DNA of 64,000 nucleotides from Diogma glabrata (lineage: Eukaryota > Arthropoda > Insecta > Diptera > Cylindrotomidae), in contig OY856186.1 in the NCBI GenBank assembly GCA_963693315.1, forward strand, positions 379,843,269 through 379,907,268. Direction: 5' to 3'. Both the position numbers and the translations under genes were made by a program. The notes beneath the pieces are model-generated. The model saw nothing but the letters and a program-made list of their open reading frames with translations. It made no database searches and was not told the DNA's origin. Positions 1 through 18,372 of the stretch are shown in pieces (position 1 is the first letter of the stretch; the number at the start of each line of letters is the position of its first letter).

Positions 1-327
1 TTAAAATCAACACATTTACCATGGCTTTCTTTCTTAGCCAACATTAAACCTGGGATATTAAGACGTGAAGTAGCTTGCATTAAAGTATTTGGAAAGTGTC
101 ATCTACATCAAAACTCAATTCTTTATGACATTTTGCAAGACCTGCCTGAATCTCGTTTGTCATCAAGAAAACCATCATGGTTATTTGTTCCGAATGTAAG
201 TTCCGAAGTAAAGTTTGATATGAAAGAAAGATGGAAATGTATGTGGAACTCTTCGCCTGTTCCAAATGCCCGTTTGGTGATCAACCCTACTTGTTGTGTT
301 TCCGGCTTCGATCTTAGTCGTAAATAA
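1..327 (+). pseudogene. LINE ORF2 C-terminal fragment (jockey-type tail)
   Basis: An open frame runs from the window edge to a stop at 325-327. It contains the C-terminal pattern seen after the RT domain in jockey-type LINEs: an LANIKPGILRREVACIKV block (pattern NI.PP..RR), then RLSSRKPSWL (RL.SR.P.WL), then an RWKCMWNS block, and finally NPTCCVSGFDLSR (dPT..pGFdLpR). In relatives the protein continues into an LNR.RTGHG segment. Here it stops at once after SRK, so the tail is lost where the sequence meets the oppositely oriented LINE. The start lies outside the window. This is a transposon remnant, not a host gene. Confidence 0.72.
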
Positions 328-3185
328 ATAGAAAAAAGATCTGAAAATTATTATTTTTTGTAAATAATTTAGTTTCGAAATTTATAAAAATTACAGGACA
401 AAAAAGCAACGTTTGTCTATCGCTACTTTGATTCAGATCGAAGATCAGATCTATTAAACTAATAGGAGACATATTATAGTATGGACTATTTTCTAGTGAA
501 GTTAGTACATTGTCGTTGTAAATATTTCTCATAAGTGGGTTTGGATGAAATTGTTACTTTTTCAGCCTTGTCGTGGAGAGATTGAAGGAGCATTGTAAAA
601 TGGGTATTATGCCCGATTCTTTATAGATTATTCTACAGTGAATATATTTTTTGTTTCTTCTCCTAAATTTGGAGAGACAGTGCCTAAGAATCTTTCTTTT
701 AAAAACTAGAAGTTCTTTTGCCACTGTTGGGCTTATTGTAAATCAAATGGAAAACGAGTATGTTAGGATTGGTCTTATAAAGATTTTGTATGCTAGCAGT
801 TTGGTTCTGCTTTCAACGTTGCTTGGTGAGTGGATAGGTTTGAACATTGAAGCTTCACCCTTGGCTTTATTTAGAGACGCTCTTATATGTTGATTGTAGA
901 GGTTTTTGTTTTGAAGTTTGATTCCTAGGTATTTGATCTTGTCGATGGCGTTGATGTTAATATTCTCGATTTGAAGAGTCAATTGTTTACTTTCACGCAC
1001 TACAAGGTGGTGTCTTTTTCCACTTGCATTCCTAAAGCATATTACTTGACATTTCTTAACATTGGTGTTGATTCCCAAAGTTTTGTAAAAGTTTTTGATG
1101 AGAACAATGTGTTTCTTAAGCTTGGCCAATGCAATGTGCGGTCTTTCATCCTGAGCGAGAACGATTGTGTCATCTGCGTAAAGTACTGTTTTGGAGTCGT
1201 TTGACGAACGGGTTGAAATGTCGTGAATGTATGTGTTGAACAGCTATGGTTCTAGGATGGACCCTTGTTGGACGCCTGAGCTCACTGGGATGATATTTAG
1301 TCTCTGATTGTCGATTTCTATGAATAGATTTCTGCTCGTGAGGAAACTTGTTCGAATGCGAAGTGAGTGGGGAGGAGTGTTAGCTCTTTGAAGTTTATGA
1401 ATGTGCCCTTTCGGCTACGTTAGGTCAAAAGCCTTTTCTAAATCCAGTGAGCAAGATACAGTGCGTTTTTTGTTGTTTAATCCTTTAAGGATGTTGTACT
1501 GCAGATAAAGAAGCACATGCTTAGTGGAGTGCCCTCTCCTAAAGCCGAATTGCTCGTTAGGTAAAAATTCGTCATTTTCATCAAAATGATCAAGTAACTT
1601 TTGCATTTTTTCCGAAGAAGAGCTATAGTTTTTGGGATAGGAATAAGTTTTACTACTTTCCAAGCGTTCGGGAAGAGTCCGTTAATTAGGCAGTTATTTA
1701 GGATGATCGTCCGAGGTTCTGCTAATTGTTTGATTCCTTGTTTGATGAAGAAGTTTGAAATTTTGTCTGGTCCCATCGATTTTTTGTTATTCAGAAATTT
1801 GATTGTGGCGAAAATAAGCGTTGGGTTACAGAAAAATTCTGGTTTCACTGGATTCAGTGCAGTGTTCTGTTGAGAGAATTCGGTTAGGAGAGTTTCATTG
1901 TCTCTGGAAAGATTATTCCAGGTGTTTATGAACTTGTTCGTCATGACTAAGTTAAAAGTTGAGTTAAGTTAAAGCATTTAGTTTGTCACTTATGTCATTA
2001 TAAGTGTTGTCGCCGTCCTTAATTGGGTATCTCAAGTTGGTTTTGCCATATTTTCTGGCAGGTGATCCTATTTATTTCTTTAAAGGTTTGGGGTGGGGGT
2101 TTAATGGCCTCTAGTCTCTGCCTAAAGCTACTATTCATTTTTTTAGGCAGACGTTGAGGCATTCGATTCTCGCCTTAAGTTCTATGTATTCGATGTTGAT
2201 TATGTTTGTGAAAAACTCTTTTTAACTTGGTAGACCAAATATGTTTCAATTTGAGCATCTTCAACGCCACATCAGAGAGGTTGCCATATTTTAAATTCTT
2301 AGGACACATTTGTTTTACGTGTTTAGAGTTCACATTTAATATTGCTTCGTTTATCGTACTAATATGTGTTTCGATTTCCTCGTTGCTCAAATTTCTCAGG
2401 TGTGGAATGTTAAGGTCCGTAATAGCTATGCAAAGATCTGACATGTAGAGGTCCCAATATGAGTGTTCAAAAGAAAGAGGGTGGTTCTGTGCTCTCAGCA
2501 ACGGGTTAAAATTTTTTAGTGTAATGTTTAATTGAATTGCAAAATGGTCTGAGATCCCAGGTAAGGTGGAACATGAGAAGTTTAATTGATCGGCTGACTT
2601 ATTAAGACATACTGAAGATAGCAAGAATATATCAATAAATGACGCAGATCTAGGGAACGTTGGGTCTGGAGGGTTTACAATTTCGAAGTCGAGCCAATTT
2701 GTTTCTTCTAGTATACCCAATAACTGGTTGCCATTTACGTTATTTAGGCTGTCCCCATTATTTTTTTCTCGCATTAAAGACTTCCCCGATGGTTACCTCA
2801 TCTCTATTGCTGAATATGTTAAGTAAGTTATCAAAATCTTGTTTCATTCCTTGTCCTGGGCTGCAAGGAATGTATGTTGCACCTAATAAAATAGGGCGAT
2901 TTCTCTTCTGTATGTCTATGTGGTTAATTTCGATTAGGGTGGCCGAGATTGTTTGACAATCAAATGGGATTCTTTTTAAGAAAGATTGCTGTGCCTACGT
3001 TGTGGTTTTGTCTGATGATATTATAGTTTTCAAGGTGTAGCTTGTGTCTGTTGTTCAGGTGCATTAGAGATGAGAGCTGCAGTCGGATTAGTGGATTTTA
3101 GAGTTTCGAATAATTGAAGACATTTGTGGTTGGAGATGAGTGAGTTATCGTTCTGAGCGAATATTGTAAGATTAAGACTCGCCAT
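316..3185 (-). pseudogene. jockey-like LINE ORF2 remnant (endonuclease + reverse transcriptase)
   Basis: Read on -, this is a decayed ORF2 of a jockey-like non-LTR retrotransposon. It starts at an ATG at 3185 (MASLNLTIF), the usual beginning of the AP-type endonuclease. After a frameshift comes an HLNNRHKLHLENYNIIRQ segment, then GATYIPCSPGQG, then EVFNARK (from GDFNA, around 2780) and SDHFAIQL (around 2545-2570, the SDH motif). The RT domain follows: NNKKSMGPDKISNF, FPNAWKVVKLIPIPK, EQFGFRRGHST, SLDLEKAFDL, and an intact YADD at 1169-1180. The connection segment contains IKYLGIKL and RPILTY, and the tail contains ERK/RKILR-like and HPNPLMRNIY blocks running to about 316. Several frameshifts and stops break the frame, so it cannot make a working enzyme. 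Confidence 0.85.
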
Positions 3186-3337
3186 ATTATTTTTGGGCTA
3201 GACGAATAATGACTTGTAAGTATTCTGCCGCAATTAACAATATATTTTGTCCAGAACAGATTCATTTTTTCTAGAAGGATACCTAGTGACATGTTGAACA
3301 GCTTGTTTGACTCATTAACGAAATCTGAAAGATGGTT

Positions 3338-4000
3338 CTATTTGTGGTTGTTGTCAGTATTTATGTCCTTATTAAAGTTAATTACATTAGTGTACGATCT
3401 GCCTGGTGTTGCGAAGTTATTAATAGCCCTAATCACTCTCTCTTTTATTGAATTCATGAGTTCTCTAGCTTTTCCCTTATTTACTTCCCTATTATTTTTA
3501 AATTTTAGATAGGCTTTGCATCCACGGTAGCTGGCCGGGTGTCCTTCCTGTCCACATTTTGCATAAGCTGCTGGTTTGTTTTCCTGGTTCCCCTTTTCCC
3601 TATTATAAAGACCTGCTTCAGGGTACTCCCCAGATCTCACGCTTTTTTTGTTGTAAGCACAATTTTGACTGATGTGACCAAATCTCTGGCATTGGATGAT
3701 GTCTGTTTTCTTGAGTTTTTTAAAGTGGATCCTTTGGTGGAACAGGTATTTGATGTTTAAAAGTTCACCTATGTTTTGTCCCGTTTCGAAATGTATGGTA
3801 TACATACTCAGTTGTACGTTTGATTGTTTTGCCCATGGAGTTTCGAATTGCTGAATTTTTATAATTTTGGTTTAGAGCCGCTTAACATGTTGAATGTCTC
3901 TTTCTGGCTTTTATTTGCTATGTCGCCATGGGGCATGACCTTATGGATATGGGTTAACCCAATACTATGTGATATTGATGATTTATATGCTTTATGCAGG
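3338..4000 (-). pseudogene. jockey-like LINE ORF1 (gag) remnant
   Basis: This lies upstream of ORF2 in the same orientation, as expected for ORF1 of a jockey-like element. Visible are LLNIKYLFHQRIHF (the block before the zinc knuckles in jockey gags), QCQRFGHISQNC (a CCHC knuckle whose first Cys is lost), a decayed second knuckle, and KCGQEGHPASYRGCKAY, matching the third knuckle and the usual ASYRGC motif. A Lys-rich C-terminal part follows. Upstream sequence to about 4000 can be read as the N-terminal gag half with stops. Gag would coat the RNA in the transposition particle; this copy is dead. Confidence 0.8.
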
Positions 4001-4040
4001 TTTCTGGTCGGGTTATTTATTTTAAACTTATTAATAATTG

Positions 4041-6150
4041 AACTATGTTAAATTACACACGCCTTTGACAAAAATTATTGATAAAATTGACTTAATTCTT
4101 TATTTTATTTCAGCAGTCAAAACTTTTCACATCTGCACTAATAGACGCTCTTAGTTGTTTTCGGGCAAAAAAGTAAAATAAATCAGCTTTTGACGTTTTG
4201 TTTGGAAAACCGTATTTACTGTCAGATGTCAGATGTGTCAATGAGAATGCTTGCCTATTTTAGATAAGGCTTTTAGTAGTAAAAATATTGCCTATAATCT
4301 AATATCTCAAATTTCGTTACTTTTCTATGGACAGGACTTGAAATATATCAACTTTCATCAATATCAAGCAATTGTTGTTTTTTTTAATTTTTAAAAAATT
4401 TGAAGGAACAAAACTATAATTCGGTTTACCATTAATCCCTCAAGCAACATATTCTCTGAACTCTCTACTTCTCTACTCTCTACTCTCTTCTTCAATGATT
4501 AAAGTGACGAAATGAACATGTGACGTACTCTTTCCTTCGATCAAACACTAAGGTACCATCATCAAGCAATGTATGTTCCATCATCAAGGAATGGTATATG
4601 ATATATCATGCTAACTTATATTTCAATAGCAGGAATCAATGGTGAGCTTGTCAAACTCGTAAATCAAAAATTTAAAAAAATTTACATATCACCAAAACTG
4701 TTCTCTTTGTTTGCCAAAACAAAAAATCATATTGAGTTAGAATCAAATCAATGACTTTTATATATTTCCTATCTTAAAAGCGTTTTTTATCAAAGTTCAG
4801 AGTTGAAAAAAATTCTACTATGCACTAATCCACCGTTAACGTTTTTCATATTGTATAATTAGCATGAGACAGTATGGTCAAATTTTATAATCTTTGACTC
4901 GTTTTCGTTTCACTCACGTTATTTATTTTACTTTTCTTTAGCAACGAATTAACAACGGAAAAAAGTTTTATAAATTAATTAAAATATACCGTTAAGTAGG
5001 ATTTACTTCATTTTCTCATTATTATATTATTTTAACGAAGACCGAGAAAGAAAAAATTAAGAATTTTTTTTTTTCAAAAATGTAACCATAAATTAAACGA
5101 AAAGAAAATTTTATGCAGTCAGATGGTGTTAGTTTTTTAATTTTTCAGCATTTTCTGTCTGTGTGATTTTTTTTGATGACAGTTTTCTTGAATATAATAA
5201 TGTAATTTTTTTTTTGAATTTAAGTTAATAAGAGATTTTGTGTTTAAGAAGCTAATTTTTTTTAATATAAATCAAATTAATTAAATTGGATTTTCGAAGA
5301 AGCTTAATATGATAATTAATAGGAAAAGTTTGTATGAAAGAATTTTATTCGATAAGCTTTAATTGATATATAAACGATTTTGAAAGCTTTACTTATATAC
5401 ATATGTATAGTTTTTTATATATTTTAAACGGAAATTTATTTAAAGTAGCTTAATTTATATGAATAAGGTTTTTGTAGAATATAATGTGATGTGTTTTCGT
5501 TAAAAAAAAACATATGGGTAAAACGGTCTGCAATCTGTATCACACATACCTAAGTGAATTACAAGCTTTTTCCAATTACAGCTCTGAGGTGTTGAACGCT
5601 TTCAGATTCGGCTTTTTGTTGTGAATGGATGATATTACTGGTAACAAATTCAGGCATCAGAATGAAAGGTAACAACGAAACATAATATAAGATTACGACG
5701 GGAGCTTTTGTTCTATTTGAGAAAAGCATTGCTCATCGTATCTACTAGAGTCTGGGCCCGCGCTGATTTCATTTGATGATTACCACATATTTTATACTTC
5801 GTGAGGCGCCATCCTTTGACGAGTCTGGAAACTTTTATTCTGCCATTTTCTTTGATTCGATCGCTTTTTCGTTGGGGCAAGCTCCGAAAAATGCTGATTG
5901 CCCGGGATCTTGTAAATTTGCTACCACAATATTTTTCAACTATGGGTTGTGAATATTTGTTTAAAAACACGAGGGAAACCTTGTCCGACAAAAATGTGTC
6001 TGCTATTGTGTAACTCTAGATTTGTAACGAGCAGTTGATTAGAAGTAAGGATTACTATAAGCAATACTAACGACTTCGTGATACGCGCACCTAGAGTTTG
6101 TTCCAACTAGCTTCAGTACGTTGAATAAAAAAACTTTACCCTGACATCAT
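4041..6150. other. AT-rich stretch without a recognised gene
   Basis: Mostly long A and T runs with a short CTCTA-rich patch near 4450-4492. An open frame on - at 5713-5991 (92 codons, basic, ending in SARAQTLVDTMSNAFLK) matches no family I know; I do not call it a gene. Confidence 0.5.
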
Positions 6151-6154
6151 TACA

Positions 6155-6240
6155 ATACTCGATGGCTGAGTGGAAGGTAGGCTCTAAAGACTCAAAAACA
6201 ACAGAAGGAATTAAAAGACCATCTCGACCCCTCCCTAATC
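6155..6240 (+). repeat. tRNA-like segment (tRNA pseudogene or SINE head)
   Basis: A perfect A-box-like TGGCTGAGTGG lies at 6163-6173. About 50 bases on, a weak B-box-like CTCGACCCC lies at 6222-6231. The stems of a normal tRNA do not form, so this is at best a tRNA-derived repeat head or a decayed tRNA. Confidence 0.3.
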
Positions 6241-6324
6241 TATGACTTACACAACATTATTAAAGAGAATTAGACTCATCACATGATTGGTTCAGAATCC
6301 TCCTTGTAATTTACAGAAAATCAA

Positions 6325-6750
6325 AAACTGATGTTGCACCAAAACATGTGGCTAACGATAAAATTATATAAATAAAAGAAATTTGGCACCAAAAAATGTA
6401 AGTATCGAAAAAATTATATAAATAATTGTTTTGTTACACCGAAATACTCAGGTGATAGTTAAAAATTTATTACATAAATGCAAAAATTTTTGCACCAAAA
6501 TAAACAGGTGATCGTTGATTAATTATGTGTTGCACAAAAAGTGTTGCACCAAAAAACATAGACGATTGTTGAAATTTTGTTGTTTAAATTCCAAAACTAT
6601 TGCACCAAAATAAACAGGTAATTGTTGATTAATTATGTAAATATGAAAATTTTTAAGCCAAAATACACAGGAACCAAAATTGTGTAAATGCGAGTTTCGT
6701 TTTACCATAATGAAAAGGTGATTGTTGAGGATTATGTAAATTTCTAATAT
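6325..6750 (+). repeat. degenerate ~60-bp minisatellite (CACCAAAATAAACAGG family)
   Basis: Imperfect tandem units share the core tgcaccaaaataaacagg followed by tgattgttgattaattatg. Cores are visible near 6342, 6388, 6437, 6491, 6549, 6601 and 6655. The same core occurs in reverse at 47495-47775. Confidence 0.75.
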
Positions 6751-7039
6751 TGAGGATATAGTTATCAGTTGTATCACTATTCTTGCTTCACTAAACGGCA
6801 GACTCTTGAAAAAACATTGACTAGCTGGTTATTTTGAGTTATCCGAATATCTAATATCTTTTTCTTTAAATATCCGAATATTCGGTTAGTATTCGAATAG
6901 TAAAAGAAGTACTAAGAACTATGAATAAAATCCAACAGGTTTAACATATTATGCATTTTATTTTATTTATTTTCTTGAAATATGCATTTGAAAAAGAGAA
7001 GTGCGTTTAGATGTTTAAATTTTAGGCTACTTCTTATTT

Positions 7040-7640
7040 CAGATATCCCGCTGTAGAGAAACCTCTTTCAGTTTTTGTTGAAGTGGGGCTGATAGTCAAT
7101 AGAGCATTAATCAAATTGTCGAATTTATCTGTTCTTGTTTTGAACGAGTTTATATAGCAAAAATGTTTTTTTAAACTATTAACCGCGATTTTCATTACCA
7201 CTGTTACTGTATCTCATGTCGTGGAATCAGTAATTGAGCTAATCGCTAGTTGCAGCTTTTGTTGCAAAATATTTTTACTTTGATTGTTGACTGCAAGTGC
7301 GTCATTTATATATACCTGCAACTTTATTACTGTTTTCATCGCTAGGATCTGGTACATCTTTGAAGGCTGAGGAGGCGAGAAAGGAAAGTTTTCACAGCAG
7401 CTTTTTTGCGTAATCAAAATATTTGTTCGATTGTGGTATAACTCCGGTGTCAAGATATAGAAATAAGGTTGTTCAGGTTATTTTCTTTTTTTTCTGATCC
7501 ATTCATTTTCTGATTTCGTGGAGTAAGATTTAACTTAAATCACTGTTCAGTTCCGTTAGAGAAGTAAATAAGAATTTGCATATGCCTTCGGCTGTCATAA
7601 GTATTGAATTTTTTTCGCTAAGTTCTTTGAATACAATATT
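7040..7640 (-). pseudogene. hAT transposase C-terminal remnant
   Basis: On -, the segment around 7045-7150 reads NLINALLTISPTSTK followed by TERGFSTAG. This is the hAT dimerisation-domain signature (LL.I.PTS...ER.FS.AG). Upstream sequence to about 7640 (including ILTPELYHN and SKNILQQKLQLAISS) can be read in pieces as the preceding part of the same protein, with stops and frameshifts. The N-terminal half and the catalytic region are missing; HINE-like copy A occupies the next 2.2 kb. The position inside matching hAT ends supports the call. Confidence 0.7.
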
Positions 7641-7668
7641 AAGCGGAGTTTATACGTCAAACACTTTT

Positions 7669-9832
<2,164 letters not shown>

Positions 9833-10394
9833 TTTTTGTAATAAAATTGTTTACCTTAAAATATTGACGTTTCTTAGTTTTGAAGCTTAAAAAAGAAATG
9901 AAGGAATGGAAAACCATTATATTTTGGGAGATAAAAAATATTCGAATATTCGCGTATAAATATTCGAATAACAAATACTTAAAATATACCCAAATTAATC
10001 GGATTGTCGAATACTCGAATATTCGGATTTGAATGCTCTACTAGCTGGTTTTAGTTTTATTTCATGGTGCTATTATATTAACGGTTGTTGTCATGATTGA
10101 TACCACTGTTGTACAGAACTACTTCCCGCACCATTCATTAAAAAACAATTTTATGAAAAAAAATTACTATGCATTGTTGCTATTAGCCGCTTGTATACAT
10201 GAAGAGCGTTAAAGAAGTTGTTAATGAAGTACAACCGCAAAATAAATTGTTTTGGTACAAAATATAAAAGAAATAATCATCACTAGTTTTTTACAGTGGC
10301 TAAGTTGATTATGAATCATCAAAGTTATTCCTCTCAAATGTTGAAAGAACTCTACAATCGGAGGTAGTCAATGTGTAAGTTTACTGCTAAAGGT

Positions 10395-11480
10395 AAGCGC
10401 AGGTCGGATTAAGGCTTTGTGAAGTGTGAGTTTGCACGACCGCGAAAGATGTTTTAATCGCAGAAATTTTATGTAGGCGTAGAAAGTTCTGTATGTAGCA
10501 GAAACACGGGTTTTGATATCTGCCTGTATGTCATTTGATGATATTATTAAAGACCCGAGGTATGAAGTTTTGTAGGCGTTCTACTTCATAGTCATCAGTA
10601 TCCAGATTGCCGGGATATGTCTTCCTGGATGTTGTTGAAAGTTTAGTTTTGTCGGTAAGGATGCATAATTCAAGTCGTTTAGCATTTCTTTCAAGCTGTG
10701 TGAGACTATCCTTAATATTGCTTGGTCTACGTCCGAAAAGTGCAATATCATCTGCATAGCCAAGAATTTGACTAGATTTGTTAAATATGCAATTTTGTGT
10801 CTCAATTTGGCTTTTTTTTTCACGTACTCAAGCGCCAAATTAAATAGAATGGGCATGAGTGCATCATCTTGTCAAACATCTGATGTTGTATCAAAAGAGA
10901 AACGAATCCTTCAATTACTATTCTACAATTTGATCACAATGTTGTGAGTTTACACAGAGAATGTAGTTTCACTGTGATAACAAGACATATGATGTTGTAC
11001 TCCCAACATTTTTCCAGAATCATCCTTAACCTAATGGTAAAAAATTGATCTGTGATTGAATGGCTAGGACGATAACCACACTGAAAGTCACCGATGATAG
11101 ATACGGCGAACAGGATGAGTCAAGCACGTACGATATTAGTTAGTATTTTATATGCAGTTCGCATATAAAATACTAACTAATCGCATTGCTGATTTCCCGA
11201 TAATTTGCATACTTAAGGCGATCACCTTTCTTGTGTTGTGGAACAATGGCAACTGTTTTCGATTCAGGAGGTAGTTTTCGTGGTCCCAGATTGCCAGAAC
11301 CAGGTCGTATATTCGTTAGACAAGAGCTGCTCCTCCATTTTAAATAGTTTTGCAGGGCTTCCATCGATACCTAGTGATTTGCTATTTTCCAGATTTTTAT
11401 GGCCACTTCCACTTCTTCTATTGTATATGGGCAAGGAACAAAAACGTCCTCATTTGACAGAGCGATTGCTCGAATAGGAT
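10395..11480 (-). pseudogene. LINE reverse-transcriptase remnant
   Basis: Read on - from right to left: TIEEVEVAIK and a frame-shifted NL..SKS.GIDG equivalent (11378-11460), then HKKGDRLKYANYREIS (RT block with KGD....NYR.IS), then a gap to MPILFNLALEYV (10815-10856, the SPLLFNLALE block). Downstream are NDIQADIKTR and ALIRPALTF equivalents to about 10397. The YADD box and several other blocks are lost and frames shift repeatedly. The phrases fit a non-LTR RT; the clade is not fixed. It lies between the two inverted HINE copies. Confidence 0.75.
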
Positions 11481-11599
11481 GAATTTTATTCGATTCTAGG
11501 CCAGTTACAGAATTCATAACCAATAATTTGTTTGCAGAAATGTAGGGTTAACCCATCGCTCAACACAAATTGTCGTGAATGAGTCCGGGTCGTCTGAGT

Positions 11600-12412
11600 A
11601 AAAATCTTTAACATTATTTTGTTTATTCAAATACAACCATTCCAATTTTAGATTTTAAGCTTACACAATTTGTAATAATTTTTTCCATAACTTATACACA
11701 ATTAATCACATCAATTGATTACAAAACAAACAATTAATTATTTTTTCTTAATATTGAAGAAAAATTTCTATTCATAATTTTACTAATGTAACTAAAAACT
11801 TCATTTTACTATAATTTGACTAACAATATTTTTTTATTTTAAACCCTGAGTTCTCCTTGATATTCACAAAATGCTCTAAGAAAACAAAAGTCCATACCAT
11901 TATATACAAATATCCATGAACCAACATCATCACAAAATGATACAGCAATCGAAAAAAAGAAAAAAAAACCATTGCAAACAGGGTTAAACAAAAAACAACA
12001 GAAAAAAACGATAAGTTATATTGAACGTGTTGATCCATAGATAATAAAGTTGCTTTAGCAAATGCATTTTTAAAGCTTCGTAACATAACCAATCTTGACG
12101 AAATATGCAAAAAATTGGATTCGTTTTTTTGAGTAAATTTTTTTACAGATATGGAGTTTTATTCTTCCAGATGGCGTTAAACATTTTTTGAATTTTTTTA
12201 TGTTGAGTTTTTATTTCAAAGTGGCGCTACAAGTTCACGATTATTTCTGTGCTAAAAAATGAATCAGTCTTATATAGGGGGTTTTGGTTTGAGGATAAAG
12301 ATTTATTTAAAAAAAGCTATATTATCGGTAAATTGAAATGCTGTAAAATGGAATTTTATAACTAATTTATGAATAAAAAAAAATCATTTTTATATTATTT
12401 AAAAGAAATAAA
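11600..12412. other. AT-rich stretch without a recognised gene
   Basis: Long A/T runs. Nothing beyond short chance open frames. Confidence 0.5.
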
Positions 12413-14328
12413 AAGAGTCCGAGCGGCAGGTATATCCGCTAGAAATAGGTAGATTTCGGGATCAGACAGTTATGTGTGCAATTAGAATCGGATTTATCAG
12501 ATTACTTTAAAAAAAACTAACATTAGATACAAATAAAACTAACAATTCATTTTAAAAAACATATTGTGAATTAATGGAAATGAATGTAAAATTAATTAAA
12601 ATAGATATAAAATTAACTAAAATTATGCGAAATCTACCTAAAAAAATTTAATTACCGCCACTGAGGTAGAGTACAAGATTTTTTTTTTTGTTGTTTTTCG
12701 TAGGAAGCTGGAAATTTTCACCGAAAACATTTGAAACACGACTTTAGCATTAAATAATTATATATCAAATAATTAAAATAATTATTCTTATTTTGTTGAC
12801 TTATAATTTTTGTTGCAACTAACACTTCTAACAGTCTAGTTTAAACTAATTTAGAAACGATTATAAGGTGATAATTACCATTGCATAATTTCAACGGTTT
12901 TTTAAACCATTTTTTGCTTCTAATATGATTACAACTATCCATACGCATACATCACATATATAGGTGCATACAACTACAACAACGCAAAACATTTTTTCCA
13001 ACCAATATTTTCAACATGTTAAGAACAATTTCCATACACACATTGTTTTAATTATCATTTCCATTTGCAGATCTATTATCTCTCTATTTCACGTATTTTA
13101 CTAACATTTTCTTACATAAAAGTAAATACCTCATTAAATATATGCAATCTTCTAAAAACCGCTTGGAAATTTAGTTTAACCCAAAATGCAATTCATTTTG
13201 GTAAATAGAAAATGTAATTTTTCTATGAAATCTACCTATAAAAAAATCTAGCTAAAAAAATATTAGAAAAACATTATCAATCTCATAATATTCAAATGTT
13301 GTTTTTTTTAAACAATTCGAAAACAAAACAAATACCTATATACAAAAACCAATACTTAACTCCTTCTTTTCATTTTCCCACAAGTTTTGTTTTTTTTTTA
13401 AATAGACAAAGAAAAAAAACTTTAATTTGATTTTAGGGGTGATGTATGTAGTTTTATCTATCTACAATAAATTTATTTTAAGGTTGTTTGGGATTACGGT
13501 TATTTTGTTTAATGTTTATAAGTTTAACACTTATCTGTAATTATTTAGTCTAATTGATTGGTAAAAATACGTTTCATATACTTAATTTTTTAAGCGCCCA
13601 TTGTATGCATGAATTTAGATATGATTTGTTTTGTGTTTTTATTTATTTATTTTTCAATTTTTTTCGGTTTTTATAATTTTCTTAGTGGTATTCACTGGCT
13701 TTAGATTTTTCACACAATAGGTGTAGTATAATGCTTATAAAATTGGAACCTATTTTGTTAGAATGTTGAAAATCTCTGACGTTATAAATGAAAAATGTAT
13801 CTAAGAGAAAATAGGAGTTAAAACAACATAAACTCAAAAATGATGAAAGCATAGCCGTTCGCGTTTGTATTGGTTTCAACAAACTTAGCGGCTCAACCTC
13901 TGGACTTGGATCATTTTTTTTTTAAATTCTGGAAAGATTTATATTTGAAGTACGTGAAAAAAAGTTTTCAAATATGAGCTTGGCCATTTCAGCTAGATCA
14001 AGGGCAGCAAAGTTTAGTAAATTTTTAAAACAGCTGATTTTTGAGGAATCTGAAACGCCAAAGTTGTCATCTGGATAAAAATGATAGAAAAAGGTTCAAA
14101 TATTCAATATTTTTAAATTTTATTAAAATATTATTATTAAAACGGAAGTTATAGCGCCCTAGATTATTCGACTTTTAGGCTCTAGCCGCTTAACCGGTAC
14201 CCGGATATGACCAGTTCACGAACTTGTCCAAGACATTATTTGCCGAAACATACACAGAAAATTATTTTGGTGTAGGTCGAAAAATGCGACCGTGAGAGTG
14301 CCGCTAAATTCCGTTATACCTCATATCG

Positions 14329-15332
<1,004 letters not shown>

Positions 15333-15378
<46 letters not shown>
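15333..15378. repeat. (TA)n microsatellite, second block of copy A'
   Basis: A short TA run left between the two nested elements. Confidence 0.95.
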
Positions 15379-17425
<2,047 letters not shown>

Positions 17426-17546
17426 TTTTTTTTTTTGTTTTTCCATCTCCGCTTATCACATATAGTCGTTTGGCATCAAAATTTTTCCGAAATTCCGAGA
17501 TGAAGCCCATTGCAATAGGTAGATTTTTATATGAAATCTACCTAAA

Positions 17547-17640
17547 AATAGTGCCCGGTCCGGGAATTGAACCCTCAACCGTTCTCAAATCTCAAATTTA
17601 AAGACATGAAAACCAGATGCTTGAAATGTTTTTATATAAC
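17547..17640 (-). repeat. possible tRNA-derived SINE fragment
   Basis: On -, GAGGGTTCAATTCCCGG (17561-17577 on +) has a good Pol III B-box and is followed by ACCGGGCAC. No A-box is clear upstream. It abuts the 5' end of HINE copy A'. Confidence 0.4.
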
Positions 17641-18263
17641 TTGATATAGATCTTCGTATGTAATTGTTCATTTGCCAATAAATTAATTTTACTGGTGACC
17701 TTTTCATAAAATCATTCTCTTATTTTCTTCTTATTTTCTTTTTCATTTCATTTGAGTGAGTCACAACCATCGCTATGCGACCTCGTCTTGGAGGGACAAC
17801 AAGTAGCATATTAGTAGCATTTAAATAGAACAACAGCGGTTGAATATAGATAGAGTATCGGTAGGGCATCATTAGGGTAGCCTAATAACGGTGGCACAAC
17901 GTTCGGATATCAGTAGCATAAGCTCCAGATTTTGACGATGTGCTTTCTTGGATATTTCTAAAGTTCCTATTTTTGCTTTTGATTTCAACAGGTTGAAAAG
18001 ATTGCTCTCCTGTTTATTTATCTCAGTACGTTGGTTACAAAGTAGCTAACTTCGGTAATTATTCAAACTATTCCTCTTCTTGTTGTTTCTTGTTTCCTGG
18101 TTTCCATCAGTCTTGTTTTTACGCCAGTTAAAAAGCTGTGTTGTCTTTTACATACCGCGGATTCTGCGGATCTGTCATTTAAAAGTGAAAAAATATTCCG
18201 CTGGTCCTGATAAGAATGATAATACTAAGAGTTTAGCAAACATAATGAGCATCGGTCAAACCA
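17641..18263. other. no recognised feature
   Basis: Mixed unique-looking sequence; short open frames only. Confidence 0.4.
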
Positions 18264-18372
18264 GTACCCTATTTCACCAAACTTACAAATTTGTAATTTC
18301 ATGCAAATTTTCACAAATTTTGTAAAAATTTGTATGAAATTACAAATTTGTAAGTTTGGTGAAATAGGGTAC
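18264..18372. repeat. 109-bp near-perfect palindrome
   Basis: GTACCCTATTTCACCAAACT starts the left arm and its complement ends the right arm. Pairing runs nearly to the centre around 18318. The origin could be a mini-MITE or foldback. Confidence 0.85.

Noticed and set aside
5713..5991. 92-codon basic frame on -
   Set aside because: No recognisable domain, no neighbours that give context; treated as chance or unidentifiable relic.
6325..6750. CRISPR-like array
   Set aside because: Units are degenerate tandem repeats with no unique spacers, in a eukaryotic context; the same holds for all tandem arrays here.
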